Positions 24,581 to 33,145 of a DNA stretch of 48,049 nucleotides are shown piece after piece; within the stretch, counting starts at the first letter, position 1, and each line of letters starts with the position of its first letter. Location: positions 1 through 48,049 of the forward strand of contig NZ_JAIOAB010000058.1 of NCBI RefSeq assembly GCF_019890635.1, read 5' to 3'. Below the pieces are notes generated by a model. It did no database searches. It was not told the origin of the DNA and saw only the letters and a program-made list of their open reading frames with translations. Made by a program: the position numbers and the translations under genes. This DNA is from Streptomyces sennicomposti (GTDB taxonomy: Bacteria; Actinomycetota; Actinomycetes; Streptomycetales; Streptomycetaceae).

Positions 24581-25612
24581 ATGGCGAAGATCAAGCCCAG
24601 CAAGGGCGCCCCGTACGCCCGCATCCTCGGGGTGGGCGGCTACCGGCCCACGCGCGTGGTGCCCAACGAGGTGATCCTCGAGAAGATCGACTCGTCCGAC
24701 GAGTGGATCCGTTCGCGCTCCGGCATCGAGACCCGGCACTGGGCGTCGCCGGAGGAGACCGTCGCGGCCATGTCCGTCGAGGCGTCCGGCAAGGCCATCG
24801 CGGACGCCGGGATCGAGGCCGCGCAGATCGGCGCGGTGGTCGTCTCGACCGTCTCGCACTTCAGCCAGACCCCGGCCATCGCCACCGAGATCGCCGACCG
24901 GCTCGGCACCGACAAGGCCGCCGCCTTCGACATCTCGGCGGGCTGCGCCGGCTTCGGCTACGGCCTGACCCTGGCCAAGGGCATGGTGGTCGAGGGCTCC
25001 GCCGAGTACGTGCTGGTCATCGGCGTGGAGCGGCTGAGCGACCTCACCGACCTGGAGGACCGGGCGACCGCCTTCCTGTTCGGCGACGGCGCCGGCGCGG
25101 TCGTCGTCGGCCCCTCCACGGAGCCGGCCATCGGCCCGACCGTGTGGGGCTCGGAGGGCGACAAGGCGCAGACGATCAAGCAGACCTTCTCCTGGGACCG
25201 CTTCCGGAGCGGCGCCGTGTCCGAGCTGCCCGTGGACAGCGAGGGCAACATCAAGTTCCCTGCGATCACGCAGGAGGGCCAGGCGGTGTTCCGCTGGGCC
25301 GTGTTCGAGATGGCGAAGGTCGCCCAGCAGGCGCTGGACGCGGCCGGGATCACCCCGGACGACCTGGACGTCTTCATCCCGCACCAGGCCAATGTGCGGA
25401 TCATCGACTCGATGGTGAAGACGCTGAAACTGCCGGAGCACGTCACGGTCGCCCGCGACATCCGCACCACCGGCAACACCTCGGCCGCCTCGATTCCGCT
25501 CGCGATGGAGCGGCTTCTGGCGACCGGCGAGGCGAAGAGCGGCGACACCGCGCTCGTCATCGGCTTCGGGGCGGGTCTCGTCTACGCCGCGACGGTCGTT
25601 ACCCTCCCCTAG
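24581..25612 (+). CDS. fabH: 3-oxoacyl-ACP synthase III
   Basis: A 343-residue condensing enzyme that starts fatty acid chains by joining an acyl-CoA primer to malonyl-ACP. The triad is visible: Cys122 in ISAGCAGFGYG, His268 in FIPHQAN and Asn299 in TTGNTSAAS. In streptomycetes FabH uses branched primers such as isobutyryl-CoA, which sets the iso/anteiso pattern. AAGGAG precedes the ATG by nine bases. It is the second gene of the fab operon, 22 bases after fabD and 78 before acpP. Confidence 0.97.
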   Translation: MAKIKPSKGAPYARILGVGGYRPTRVVPNEVILEKIDSSDEWIRSRSGIETRHWASPEETVAAMSVEASGKAIADAGIEAAQIGAVVVSTVSHFSQTPAIATEIADRLGTDKAAAFDISAGCAGFGYGLTLAKGMVVEGSAEYVLVIGVERLSDLTDLEDRATAFLFGDGAGAVVVGPSTEPAIGPTVWGSEGDKAQTIKQTFSWDRFRSGAVSELPVDSEGNIKFPAITQEGQAVFRWAVFEMAKVAQQALDAAGITPDDLDVFIPHQANVRIIDSMVKTLKLPEHVTVARDIRTTGNTSAASIPLAMERLLATGEAKSGDTALVIGFGAGLVYAATVVTLP

Positions 25613-25690
25613 GCACTCCGTGCCGGATCACGCGTCCGGTGCGGGCAGCACTTGCCACATCCTCTGGAACATCTACGAAGGAGCGCCGAC

Positions 25691-25939
25691 ATGGCCGCCA
25701 CTCAGGAAGAGATCGTCGCCGGTCTCGCCGAGATCGTGAACGAGATCGCCGGGATCCCCGTCGAGGACGTCCAGCTGGACAAGTCCTTCACCGATGACCT
25801 GGACGTCGACTCGCTGTCCATGGTCGAGGTCGTCGTCGCCGCCGAGGAGCGCTTCGACGTCAAGATCCCCGACGAGGACGTCAAGAACCTCAAGACGGTC
25901 GGCGACGCGACCGACTACATCCTCAAGCACCAGGGCTGA
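25691..25939 (+). CDS. acpP: Acyl carrier protein
   Basis: An 82-residue acidic four-helix protein. Ser41 in DDLDVDSLSMVE receives the 4'-phosphopantetheine arm. The start at 25691 (MAATQEEIVAGL) is preceded by GAAGGAGC; the open frame further upstream is not ACP-like. It carries growing chains between FabD, FabH and FabF, whose genes flank it. The gap to fabF is 87 bp. Confidence 0.97.
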   Translation: MAATQEEIVAGLAEIVNEIAGIPVEDVQLDKSFTDDLDVDSLSMVEVVVAAEERFDVKIPDEDVKNLKTVGDATDYILKHQG

Positions 25940-26026
25940 TCCACCGATCACCGCCTTGGGCTGACTGCCCCGCCACCCGGCGGTGGCGCCGTTTGAATCC
26001 TCGCATCCGTTGGAGAAAGAATTCCC

Positions 26027-27298
26027 GTGAGCTCGACCAATCGCACCGTGGTCGTCACCGGTATCGGCGCAACCACACCGCTGGGTGGCGACGCAGCCTC
26101 CACCTGGGAGGGTCTGGTCGCCGGCAGGTCCGGCGTCAAGCCGCTGACCCAGGAGTGGGCGGCCGAGCAGGCCGTCCGTATCGCGGCCCCGGCCGCCGTG
26201 GAGCCGACCGAGACCATCCCCCGGCCGCAGGCCCGCCGGCTGGACCGGTCGGCGCAGTTCGCGCTGGTCGCCGCCCAGGAGGCGTGGCAGGACGCCGGCT
26301 TCACCGGCAAGGCCGGCGAGGACAGCTCCGTCGCCCCCGACCGGCTCGGCGCGGTCATCGCCTCCGGCATCGGCGGCGTGACCACGCTCCTGGACCAGTA
26401 CGACGTGCTGAAGGAGAAGGGCGTACGCCGTGTCTCCCCGCACACCGTGCCCATGCTGATGCCGAACGGCCCCTCGGCCAACGTGGGCCTCCTCGTGAAC
26501 GCCCGGGCGGGCGTGCACACCCCGGTCTCCGCCTGCGCGTCGGGCGCCGAGGCCATCGGCTACGCCATCGAGATGATCCGCACCGGCCGCGCCGACGTGG
26601 TCGTCGCCGGCGGCACCGAGGCGGCGATCCACCCGCTGCCGATCGCCGCGTTCGGCAACATGATGGCGATGTCCAAGAACAACGAGAACCCCGAGGGCGC
26701 CTCGCGCCCCTACGACGTCGCCCGGGACGGCTTCGTCCTCGGCGAGGGCGCCGGCGTCCTCGTCCTGGAGTCCGCCGAGCACGCCGCCGCGCGCGGCGCC
26801 CGCGTCTACGCGGAGGCGGTCGGCCAGGGCGTCTCCGCCGACAGCCACGACATCGTGCAGCCCGAGCCCGAGGGCCGCGGCATCTCGCACGCCCTGCACA
26901 ACCTGCTGGACCGCACCGACCTGGACCCGGCCGAGATCGTGCACGTCAACGCGCACGCCACCTCGACGCCGGCCGGTGACATCGCCGAGCTGAAGGCGCT
27001 GCGGAAGGTCTTCGGCGACCACGCGGACCACATGGCGGTCTCCGCGACCAAGTCGATGACCGGTCACCTGCTGGGCGGCGCGGGCGGTGTGGAGTCGGTG
27101 GCGACGGTGCTGGCGCTGTACAACCGGGTGGCGCCGCCGACCATCAACGTCGAGAACCTCGACCCCGAGGCGGAGGCGAACGCGGACGTGGTCCGCGGGG
27201 AGGCCCGGCAGTTGCCCGCCGAGGGGCGGATCGCCGCGTTGAACGACTCGTTCGGGTTCGGCGGGCACAACGTGGTGCTGGCCTTCCGCACCGTCTGA
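26027..27298 (+). CDS. fabF: 3-oxoacyl-ACP synthase II
   Basis: A 423-residue elongating beta-ketoacyl-ACP synthase. The catalytic residues are Cys170 in VSACASGAEA, His310 in VNAHATSTPAGD, Lys342 and His347 in KSMTGHLLGG. The GFVLGEGAG segment near 235-243 is also typical. The GTG start has GGAGAAAG upstream. It is the last gene of the fab operon; a short tandem repeat and a very stable terminator follow. Confidence 0.97.
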   Translation: MSSTNRTVVVTGIGATTPLGGDAASTWEGLVAGRSGVKPLTQEWAAEQAVRIAAPAAVEPTETIPRPQARRLDRSAQFALVAAQEAWQDAGFTGKAGEDSSVAPDRLGAVIASGIGGVTTLLDQYDVLKEKGVRRVSPHTVPMLMPNGPSANVGLLVNARAGVHTPVSACASGAEAIGYAIEMIRTGRADVVVAGGTEAAIHPLPIAAFGNMMAMSKNNENPEGASRPYDVARDGFVLGEGAGVLVLESAEHAAARGARVYAEAVGQGVSADSHDIVQPEPEGRGISHALHNLLDRTDLDPAEIVHVNAHATSTPAGDIAELKALRKVFGDHADHMAVSATKSMTGHLLGGAGGVESVATVLALYNRVAPPTINVENLDPEAEANADVVRGEARQLPAEGRIAALNDSFGFGGHNVVLAFRTV

Positions 27299-27300
27299 GC

Positions 27301-27338
27301 CGCGGTACGTCGCGGTACGTCGCGGTACGTCGCGGTAC
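27301..27338. repeat. 10-bp tandem repeat after fabF
   Basis: CGCGGTACGT is repeated 3.8 times without error just after the fabF stop codon and before the terminator. Each unit contains GTAC. Confidence 0.75.
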
Positions 27339-27340
27339 TG

Positions 27341-27386
27341 AACGGCGCCGGCCCGGACCCCCCGTGGGGTTCGGGCCGGCGCCGTT
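27341..27386 (+). terminator. Strong terminator of the fab operon
   Basis: AACGGCGCCGGCCCG (27341-27355) pairs exactly with 27372-27386, and the stem continues through a G-T, A-T and four C-G pairs to a tetraloop at 27362-27365, about 21 bp in all. CTTCGTTCGTCG follows. It would also stop transcription arriving from the DUF3145 gene. Confidence 0.88.
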
Positions 27387-27430
27387 CTTCGTTCGTCGTC
27401 GGCCGGGTGCGGGCCGTAGTGGGTCGCTCG

Positions 27431-27496
27431 CGGAGTCCGGCGCGCGACGAATCGGAGTCCGGCGCGCGCCGAATCCCTTTCAGAATCCCTTTCAGA
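27431..27496. repeat. Two consecutive tandem duplications at the end of the DUF3145 gene
   Basis: A 22-bp unit beginning CGGAGTCCGGCGCGCG occurs at 27431-27452 and 27453-27474 with one difference, and is followed by CCCTTTCAGAAT twice (27475-27496, the second copy partial). The second copy runs into the stop codon of the minus-strand gene at 27492-27494. Confidence 0.65.
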
Positions 27497-27986
27497 CCAC
27501 CTGGTGGAGCCAGCGGACCGGGGCGCCTTCGCCCGCGTAGCGGAAGGGTTCCAGTTCGTCGTCCCAGGGCTTGCCGAGGAGCTTGGCGATCTCCGCCTCC
27601 AGGTCCGTCTCGCCGGCCCGGGAGCGGGTGAGGGCGGCGCGCAGACGGTCCTCGGGGATGAGGATGTCGCCGTGGATGCCGGTGACGGCGTGGAAGATGC
27701 CGAGGTCGGGAGTGCAGCTGTAGCGCTCGCCCTCGGCGGTGGCGCACGGCTCGGCGGTGACCTCGAAGCGCAGCAGGTGCCAGCCGCGCAGCGCGGAGGC
27801 GAGCTTGGAGGCGGCGCCGGCCTGGCCCTGCCAGGAGAACTCCGAGCGCCAGGTGCCGGGCGCGGCGGGCTGGCGGATCCAGTCCAGGCTGACGCGCGTG
27901 CCGAGCACCCCGGCGACGGCCCACTCGACGTGCGGGCACAGCGCGCGCGGCGCGGAGTGCACGTACAGAACTCCACGTGTCGTCAC
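27492..27986 (-). CDS. DUF3145 domain protein
   Basis: A 164-residue actinobacterial protein of unknown function. The family traits seen are the opening TTRGVLYVHSAPRALCPHVEWAVAGVLG, a tryptophan-rich middle (WRSEFSWQGQAG) and the ending ELEPFRYAGEGAPVRWLHQVV. The GTG at 27986 has GGAGGTCCCG before it. It is convergent with the fab operon and consistently found beside it in Streptomyces as I recall. The 3' end touches a short tandem duplication. Confidence 0.88.
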   Translation of the reverse strand: MTTRGVLYVHSAPRALCPHVEWAVAGVLGTRVSLDWIRQPAAPGTWRSEFSWQGQAGAASKLASALRGWHLLRFEVTAEPCATAEGERYSCTPDLGIFHAVTGIHGDILIPEDRLRAALTRSRAGETDLEAEIAKLLGKPWDDELEPFRYAGEGAPVRWLHQVV

Positions 27987-28241
27987 CGGGACCTCCGGGC
28001 AGAGCGGGTCAGGGGCGGGCGGGCGGCAGTGGCGCGACGGCCACGTTGAGGGCGAGGCTACCGTGCGACGGGGCAAGGAGTGTGACGTACCGTCGGTCCC
28101 GGTGCCAGGAAACCCCCGGCATTCACCCATGGGGACGCTTGTACGGGTGTGCGCCGTCACATCGGAGGGGGTGGGGAACCCTCGCGCGTTCTCATGGAGG
28201 GGACCGGCTGCACCGTAGGACGACCGAGGGGAACACCAGGG

Positions 28242-29138
28242 ATGCGGAAGCGAAGCCACCGTCTGCGGGCCGCGCACGCCGTCGTGGCGGTGACGGCCGT
28301 GCTGGCCGCCGCGGGCTGCGACACCGTCGGTCGGGGCACCTCCGGCGACACGGGAGCGCGGGCGGGGCGGCCGTCCGCGTCGCCGACGCCCGAGTGGGAC
28401 ACCTCCCCGGACTCGGTCGCGGCGGTGGGCGACTCCATCACGCGCGGGTTCGACGCGTGCGCGGTGCTGACGGACTGTCCGGAGGTGTCCTGGGCGACGG
28501 GCAGCGACGCCGCGGTCAACAGCCTGGCCGTGCGGCTGCTCGGAGTGGCCGGCGCGTCGCAGCACAGCTGGAACCACGCGGTGACCGGGGCCCGGATGCG
28601 GGATCTGAAGGCGCAGATGGACAAGGCGGTGGTGCACCGGCCGGAGCTGGTGGCGGTGATGGTCGGCGCCAACGACGCGTGCCGGGCCTCGACGGCCGAG
28701 ATGACGTCGGTGGCCGACTTCCGCACCCAGTTCCAGGACGCGATGAACACCCTGCGCCAGACGCTGCCGAAGACCCAGGTGTACGTCTCCAGCGTGCCGA
28801 ACCTGAAGCGGCTGTGGTCGGAGGGACGGACCAATCCGCTGGGCAAGCAGATCTGGAAGCTGGGCATCTGCCCGTCGATGCTGGGCGACGCGGACGCGCT
28901 GGACGGGGCGGCGACGGCGCGGCGCGAGACGGTGCAGGCGCGGGTGGTGGCGTACAACAAGGTGCTGGCGGACGTGTGCGCGAAGGACCGCCGCTGCCGG
29001 TTCGACCACGACGCGGTTTTCGACTACCGCTTCGGCACCCAGCAGCTCAGTCACTGGGACTGGTTCCACCCGAGCCGCAACGGCCAGGCGCGGCTCGCGG
29101 AGATCGCCTACCGCACCGTCACGGCGAAAACGCCGTGA
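28242..29138 (+). CDS. SGNH/GDSL-family hydrolase, predicted lipoprotein
   Basis: A 298-residue secreted esterase-type enzyme. The signal ends in a lipobox, LAAAGC, with Cys26 as the likely lipid attachment site, followed by a Ser/Thr/Pro linker to about residue 55. Catalytic blocks are GDSITRG at 63-69 (Ser65 nucleophile), GAND at 142-145 and DWFHP at 273-277 (Asp273, His276). Several cysteine pairs would form disulphides outside the cell. The ATG at 28242 was chosen because it directly precedes the signal sequence; GAGGGG is about ten bases upstream. The epimerase gene follows 16 bases after the stop but has its own promoter-like box. Confidence 0.9.
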   Translation: MRKRSHRLRAAHAVVAVTAVLAAAGCDTVGRGTSGDTGARAGRPSASPTPEWDTSPDSVAAVGDSITRGFDACAVLTDCPEVSWATGSDAAVNSLAVRLLGVAGASQHSWNHAVTGARMRDLKAQMDKAVVHRPELVAVMVGANDACRASTAEMTSVADFRTQFQDAMNTLRQTLPKTQVYVSSVPNLKRLWSEGRTNPLGKQIWKLGICPSMLGDADALDGAATARRETVQARVVAYNKVLADVCAKDRRCRFDHDAVFDYRFGTQQLSHWDWFHPSRNGQARLAEIAYRTVTAKTP

Positions 29139-29154
29139 CCTTAGGGTGCTGCGC

Positions 29155-30138
29155 ATGAGCATGAGCGAAATCTTCGGCCGGCTTTCCGACGGGAGTCCGG
29201 TGCACCGCTGGACGCTGGAGCGGGCCGGGGTGCGGGTGCGGGTGCTGACGTACGGCGGGATCGTGCAGTCGGTTCAGGTCCCGGACCGCGGCGGGCGTCC
29301 GGCGGACGTGGTGCTGGGCTTCCCGGACCTCGCGGGGTACGTCACCCACCCGGAGCCGTTCCTCGGCGCGCTGGTCGGCCGGTACGCCAACCGGATCGGC
29401 GGCGCCCGGTTCCCGCTGGACGGCCGGACGTACGCGCTCGCGCCCAACGACGGGCCCAACTCGCTGCACGGCGGCGCGAACGGCTTCGACAAGCGGGTGT
29501 GGAAGGCGACGGAGGTCGCGCACGGGGTGCGCCTGGCCCGCGTCTCCCCGCACGGCGAGGAGGGCTTCCCGGGGCGGCTGGAGGTCTCGGCGACGTACAC
29601 GCTGGACGCGTCGGGCGCGCTGCGCATCGCCTACGAGGCGGTCACGGACGCGCCGACGGTGGTCAACCTGACCAACCACGCGTACTGGAACCTCGGCGGC
29701 GCGGACTGCGGCCCGGCCGGCGGCCACGAACTGCGGCTCGCCGCTTCCCGCTACACCCCGGTGGACGAGCGCCTGATCCCGACCGGCGAACCGGCCGAGG
29801 TCGCCGGCACCCGCTTCGACTTCCGCGAGCGGCGCACGGTGGGCACGGGCTACGACCACAACTTCGTCCTGGACAAGGGCGTTTCGGCCGCCGCCGAGGA
29901 GATCGCCGAACTGCACGACCCGGTCTCCGGTCGCGTCCTGACGGTGGCCACCACCGAGCCGGGCGTCCAGCTCTACACCGCCGACCACCTCACGGCCCCG
30001 TTCGCCCCGAACGCCGGAATCGCCCTGGAGACCCAGCACTTCCCCGACTCCCCCAACCAACCGTCCTTCCCGAGCACGGAGTTGCGCCCGGGCGAGGTCT
30101 ACCGGTCGGAGACGGTGTACGGGTTCTCGGCGCGGTAG
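29155..30138 (+). CDS. Aldose 1-epimerase (mutarotase)
   Basis: A 327-residue cytoplasmic enzyme that interconverts alpha and beta anomers of aldoses such as galactose or glucose. The catalytic histidine lies in NLTNHAYWNLGG (near 172-178), the base glutamate in IALETQHFPDSPNQPSFPS (near 290-294), and the early GRYANRIGGARF and NSLHGG motifs line the site. A TAGGGT box at 29142-29147 ends seven bases before the ATG at 29155; the second ATG two codons later is an alternative. The gene begins just after the GDSL gene, so it may be read both from that transcript and from its own leaderless start. Confidence 0.93.
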   Translation: MSMSEIFGRLSDGSPVHRWTLERAGVRVRVLTYGGIVQSVQVPDRGGRPADVVLGFPDLAGYVTHPEPFLGALVGRYANRIGGARFPLDGRTYALAPNDGPNSLHGGANGFDKRVWKATEVAHGVRLARVSPHGEEGFPGRLEVSATYTLDASGALRIAYEAVTDAPTVVNLTNHAYWNLGGADCGPAGGHELRLAASRYTPVDERLIPTGEPAEVAGTRFDFRERRTVGTGYDHNFVLDKGVSAAAEEIAELHDPVSGRVLTVATTEPGVQLYTADHLTAPFAPNAGIALETQHFPDSPNQPSFPSTELRPGEVYRSETVYGFSAR

Positions 30139-30251
30139 CGGCCAGGGGCGGCGGGCGCGGCGGGCGGCGCCCGGCGTCCCTGACGCGGGCAGTCGCCGAG
30201 AGGCCCGGGACGAGGGCCCCCGGCCCCGGGCCGGTCACGGTACACGCCACG

Positions 30252-30288
30252 AGCCCCGGTCCAGGGGTCAGGTTCCCGGACCGGGGCT
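30252..30288. terminator. Hairpin terminator in the gap after the epimerase gene
   Basis: AGCCCCGGTCC (30252-30262) pairs exactly with GGACCGGGGCT (30278-30288); the AGGGG and TTCCC inside the loop can extend the pairing. It lies in the 338-bp space between the convergent epimerase and EI24 genes, where I see no other gene. Confidence 0.65.
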
Positions 30289-30476
30289 GCTCGCGGGAGG
30301 AACTCGTCCCTGGGCCGACGGTAATCGCCGGGACGCCGCGGTGTCCGGGGATCGGCCGCACGGCCGCAATCTCGTACGAACCCTTCACAATCAGACCGGC
30401 GCCGCGGCGACCGTGCGGGGGCGGTCGCCGTCGCCGGCGGTGCGGGCGTTCGTCGGTGTGCTGCGGGAGGCGGCGG

Positions 30477-31328
30477 TCAGCGTGCTGGGCGCCGGGTCCC
30501 GCTGACCGGGCCGGCCGCGTCGTCGTCCGCGCCTTCCGGGGTGTCCGGGGTGTCCGGGGTGTCCGCCGGGTCCGGCTCGGCCGTCTCCTCGGCGAGCAGG
30601 TCGCGGGCGAGGAGGGTGGCGCCGGCGACCGCGCCCGGCATCAGGAACACGGCGACGAACGGGATGAGGAAGGCCAGTCCCAGCGGGGTGCCGAAGCCCC
30701 AGACCAGGGTCTTGCGGGAGCGCAGCAGGGCGAGGCGGGCGCGCAGGTCGACGTCCCGGCGCTGGAGGGCGACGGCGGCCAGTTCCTCGGTGAGGAAGAA
30801 GCCGGTGACGAAGAAGCCGATCACCGGGATCACGGTCTGGCCGACGACCGGCAGGAAGCCCAGCGCGAAGAGCAGGACGCCCCACAGCGCGGCCCGCACG
30901 ACGACGCGGAGGCTGTCGCGGGCGGAGATCCACAGGTCGCGCCAGAGCGGCAGGCCGGACTCGGGCGCGGTGCCGTCCGGGGAGACGTCCCGGTCGACCT
31001 GTTCGGAGAGGCTCTCGTAGAAGGGCTGGCCGATCAGCAGGGTGACCGCGGTGAAGGTGACCACGGCCAGCAGCAGGCCGAGGGCGAACAGGACGGCGGT
31101 GAGGAAGCCGCGGAAGAGGCCGAGCCAGGGACTCGGCCAGCCGTCGGCGAAGGGGGTGGCCCAGGCGACGGCGTCCTCGCCCCACAGGGCGAGCGCGGTG
31201 AGCGCGGCGGCGTACAGGACGAGGGTGATCAGGCCCGGCAGCAGGCCGAAGCCGTACGCCCGCCGGTGCCGGGCCACCCAGCGCTGGCCCTTCAGCAGAT
31301 ATCCGAACCCCACCCCGAGATCACGCAT
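30477..31328 (-). CDS. EI24/CysZ-family membrane protein
   Basis: A 283-residue protein with five to six transmembrane helices (for example GFGLLPGLITLVLYAAALTAL, LFRGFLTAVLFALGLLLAVV and GAVAGATLLARDLLAEE). The EI24 family includes the sulphate transporter CysZ, but most actinobacterial members are uncharacterised. The last 35 residues are an acidic Thr/Pro-Asp repeat tail (DPADTPDTPDTPEGADDD). The ATG at 31328 has a TACAGT box ending six bases upstream and no ribosome site, so it is probably leaderless. No metabolic partner is evident nearby. Confidence 0.87.
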   Translation of the reverse strand: MRDLGVGFGYLLKGQRWVARHRRAYGFGLLPGLITLVLYAAALTALALWGEDAVAWATPFADGWPSPWLGLFRGFLTAVLFALGLLLAVVTFTAVTLLIGQPFYESLSEQVDRDVSPDGTAPESGLPLWRDLWISARDSLRVVVRAALWGVLLFALGFLPVVGQTVIPVIGFFVTGFFLTEELAAVALQRRDVDLRARLALLRSRKTLVWGFGTPLGLAFLIPFVAVFLMPGAVAGATLLARDLLAEETAEPDPADTPDTPDTPEGADDDAAGPVSGTRRPAR

Positions 31329-31369
31329 GGGGCCACTGTAGCGAGGGCGCGCGGGACGCGGACGGCGCG

Positions 31370-31412
31370 GGACGGAGGCCGCATCCCACGTCCAGGGATG
31401 CGGCCTCCGTCC
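31370..31412 (-). terminator. Strong terminator of ohr
   Basis: An exact 18-bp stem (31370-31387 with 31395-31412) with a seven-base loop begins 15 bases beyond the ohr stop codon, isolating ohr from the EI24 gene on the same strand. Confidence 0.88.
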
Positions 31413-31426
31413 GGGAAACGACCGGC

Positions 31427-31846
31427 TCAGGCCAGCGTCACGGTGATGTCGCCGCGGGTCGCCTTCGAGTACGGGCACACCTGGTGGGCCTTCTCGACCA
31501 GGCTCCGGGCGGTGGCGGCGTCGACGTTCGGGATGTCGGCCGAGATCTCGACGATGATGCCGAAGCCGTCCTCGTTCTGGCCGATGCCGACCTTCGCGGT
31601 GACGGTCGAGCCGGTGATGTCGGCGCCCTCCTGGCGGGCGACGACGCCGAGGGCGCCCTGGAAGCAGGCGCTGTACCCGGCGGCGAACAGCTGCTCGGGG
31701 TTGGTGCCGGCGCCGCTGCCGCCCATCTCCTTGGGCGGGTTGACGACGACGTCGAGCTTGCCGTCGTCGGTGGCGACGCGGCCGTCGCGGCCGCCCTCGG
31801 CGGTGGCGACCGCGGTGTACTTCACGTCGGACTGCTGGATGGCCAT
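31427..31846 (-). CDS. ohr: Organic hydroperoxide resistance protein
   Basis: A 139-residue OsmC/Ohr-family thiol peroxidase that reduces fatty acid and other organic hydroperoxides, using lipoylated proteins as reductant. Both catalytic cysteines are present: Cys61 in AGYSACFQGAL and Cys124 in VCPYSKATRG; the glutamate and arginine of the site lie in TNPEQLFAAG and GGRDGRV. The ATG at 31846 follows AGGAGGAACGCAAACCG. The next gene upstream is an oxidoreductase with a divergent MarR regulator, but I see no OhrR-type operator directly before ohr, and an ohrR gene is not adjacent. Confidence 0.94.
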   Translation of the reverse strand: MAIQQSDVKYTAVATAEGGRDGRVATDDGKLDVVVNPPKEMGGSGAGTNPEQLFAAGYSACFQGALGVVARQEGADITGSTVTAKVGIGQNEDGFGIIVEISADIPNVDAATARSLVEKAHQVCPYSKATRGDITVTLA

Positions 31847-31976
31847 CGGTTTGCGTTCCTCCTCGTACCGCCGTGACTCGCGCCCACGATCACAACGGTT
31901 TCGGAATGAAGTTACCGCATGCCGGAAGGTGCGGGAAGGCGCGTCCGGCACCCGGCGGGACTTGCGCGGGGGTCCC

Positions 31977-32999
31977 TCAGAGCTTGACGATCATCTTCCC
32001 GGTGTTGTCGCCGCGCAGGACGCCGAGGAAGGCCTCCAGGGTGTTCTCGACGCCCTCGACGACCGTCTCGCGGTACTTCAGCTCGCCCGAGCGCACCCAC
32101 GGGCCGACCTCCCGCACGAACTGCGGCTGGAGGTCGTAGTGGTCGCCGACGAGGAAGCCCTCGATCCGGCCGCGGGTCTGGATCAGCCGGGCGAGGTTCT
32201 TCGGGCCGGGCGCGGGCTCGGTGTTGTTGTAGACGGAGATGGCGCCGCAGATCGCGATCCGGCCATGCAGGTTGAGCGAGCCGATCGCGGCCTCCAGGTG
32301 GTCGCCGCCGACGTTGTCGAAGTAGACGTCGATGCCGTCGGGCGCGGCGGCGCGCAGCTGTTCGGAGACCGGGCCGTTCTTGTAGTTGAAGGCCGCGTCG
32401 AAGCCGTACTCGTCCGTCAGCAGCTTCACCTTCTCGTCGGAACCGGCGGAGCCGATCACGCGCGAGGCGCCCTTGAGCCTGGCGAGCTGCCCGACCTGGC
32501 TGCCGACCGCGCCGGCCGCGCCGGACACGAAGACGATGTCGCCCTCCTTGAAGGAGGCGGTGCGCAGCAGGCCCGCGTACGCGGTCAGGCCGGTCATGCC
32601 GAGCACGCCGAGGTACGTCGACAGGGGCGCGGCCTCGGGGTCCACCTTGACGGCCTGCGCGGCGTCCACGGCGGCGTACTCGCGCCAGCCGCCGTAGTGC
32701 AGGACGTGGTCGCCGACGGCGATGTTCTCGGCGTTCGAGACGACGACCTCGCCGACGGCGCCGCCCTGCATGGGCCGGTCCAGCTCGTAGGGGGCGGCGT
32801 AGGACTTGGCGGCGGACATCCGGCCGCGCATGTACGGGTCGACGGAGAGGTACTCGTTGCGGACGAGGATCTGGCCCTCGCCCGGCTGCGGCAGCTCGGC
32901 CTCCACGAGGGCGAAGTCCTCGGGCTTCGGCCACCCGACCGGGCGGCTGAGCAGGTGCCATTCACGGCTGACGGGGGGAAGGGTGGGGGTGTCGGACAC
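31977..32999 (-). CDS. NADP-dependent oxidoreductase, zinc-independent MDR / leukotriene B4 dehydrogenase-like
   Basis: A 340-residue medium-chain reductase. It lacks the zinc ligands of alcohol dehydrogenases and has the features of the YfmJ/CurA group: REWHLLSRPVGWPKPEDF at the start, YLSVDPYMRGRM near 45, the nucleotide-binding SGAAGAVGSQVGQLARLKG near 160 and VYFDNVGGDHLEAA near 225. Such enzymes reduce alpha,beta-unsaturated ketones or aldehydes with NADPH, a detoxifying role. The GTG at 32999 has GAGAGG upstream. It is divergent from a MarR regulator over 146 bp containing A+T-rich palindromes and is its probable target. Confidence 0.92.
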   Translation of the reverse strand: MSDTPTLPPVSREWHLLSRPVGWPKPEDFALVEAELPQPGEGQILVRNEYLSVDPYMRGRMSAAKSYAAPYELDRPMQGGAVGEVVVSNAENIAVGDHVLHYGGWREYAAVDAAQAVKVDPEAAPLSTYLGVLGMTGLTAYAGLLRTASFKEGDIVFVSGAAGAVGSQVGQLARLKGASRVIGSAGSDEKVKLLTDEYGFDAAFNYKNGPVSEQLRAAAPDGIDVYFDNVGGDHLEAAIGSLNLHGRIAICGAISVYNNTEPAPGPKNLARLIQTRGRIEGFLVGDHYDLQPQFVREVGPWVRSGELKYRETVVEGVENTLEAFLGVLRGDNTGKMIVKL

Positions 33000-33077
33000 G
33001 GGGGCGCCTCTCGTCGGTCGGTGCGGGGACGTGTCGTGCGGGTGGGGTGGGGACCCGCCGCCGAAACACGGTTTTAG

Positions 33078-33123
33078 TTCAGCATATGAAACAACCATGC
33101 TCCTGAATATTTCAGCATGTCAA
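33078..33123. promoter_or_regulatory. Candidate MarR operators between the oxidoreductase and marR genes
   Basis: TTCAGCATATGAA (33078-33090) and TTCAGCATGTCAA (33111-33123) are near-identical direct copies 33 bp apart; the first is an inverted repeat (TTCA-N5-TGAA). CTGAATATTTCAG (33103-33115) is a perfect 13-bp palindrome. The A+T richness is striking in this genome. Confidence 0.6.
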
Positions 33124-33145
33124 GCAAACGGGTACCCTGGACGCC

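Noticed and set aside
31847..31976. OhrR operator upstream of ohr
   Set aside because: No TACAATT-type palindrome is present; only weak A/T-rich sequence was seen.
29499..33077. A 1192-codon open frame on the plus strand
   Set aside because: It overlaps the epimerase and lies antisense to the EI24, ohr and oxidoreductase genes, all of which have clear motifs; the translation has no domain.
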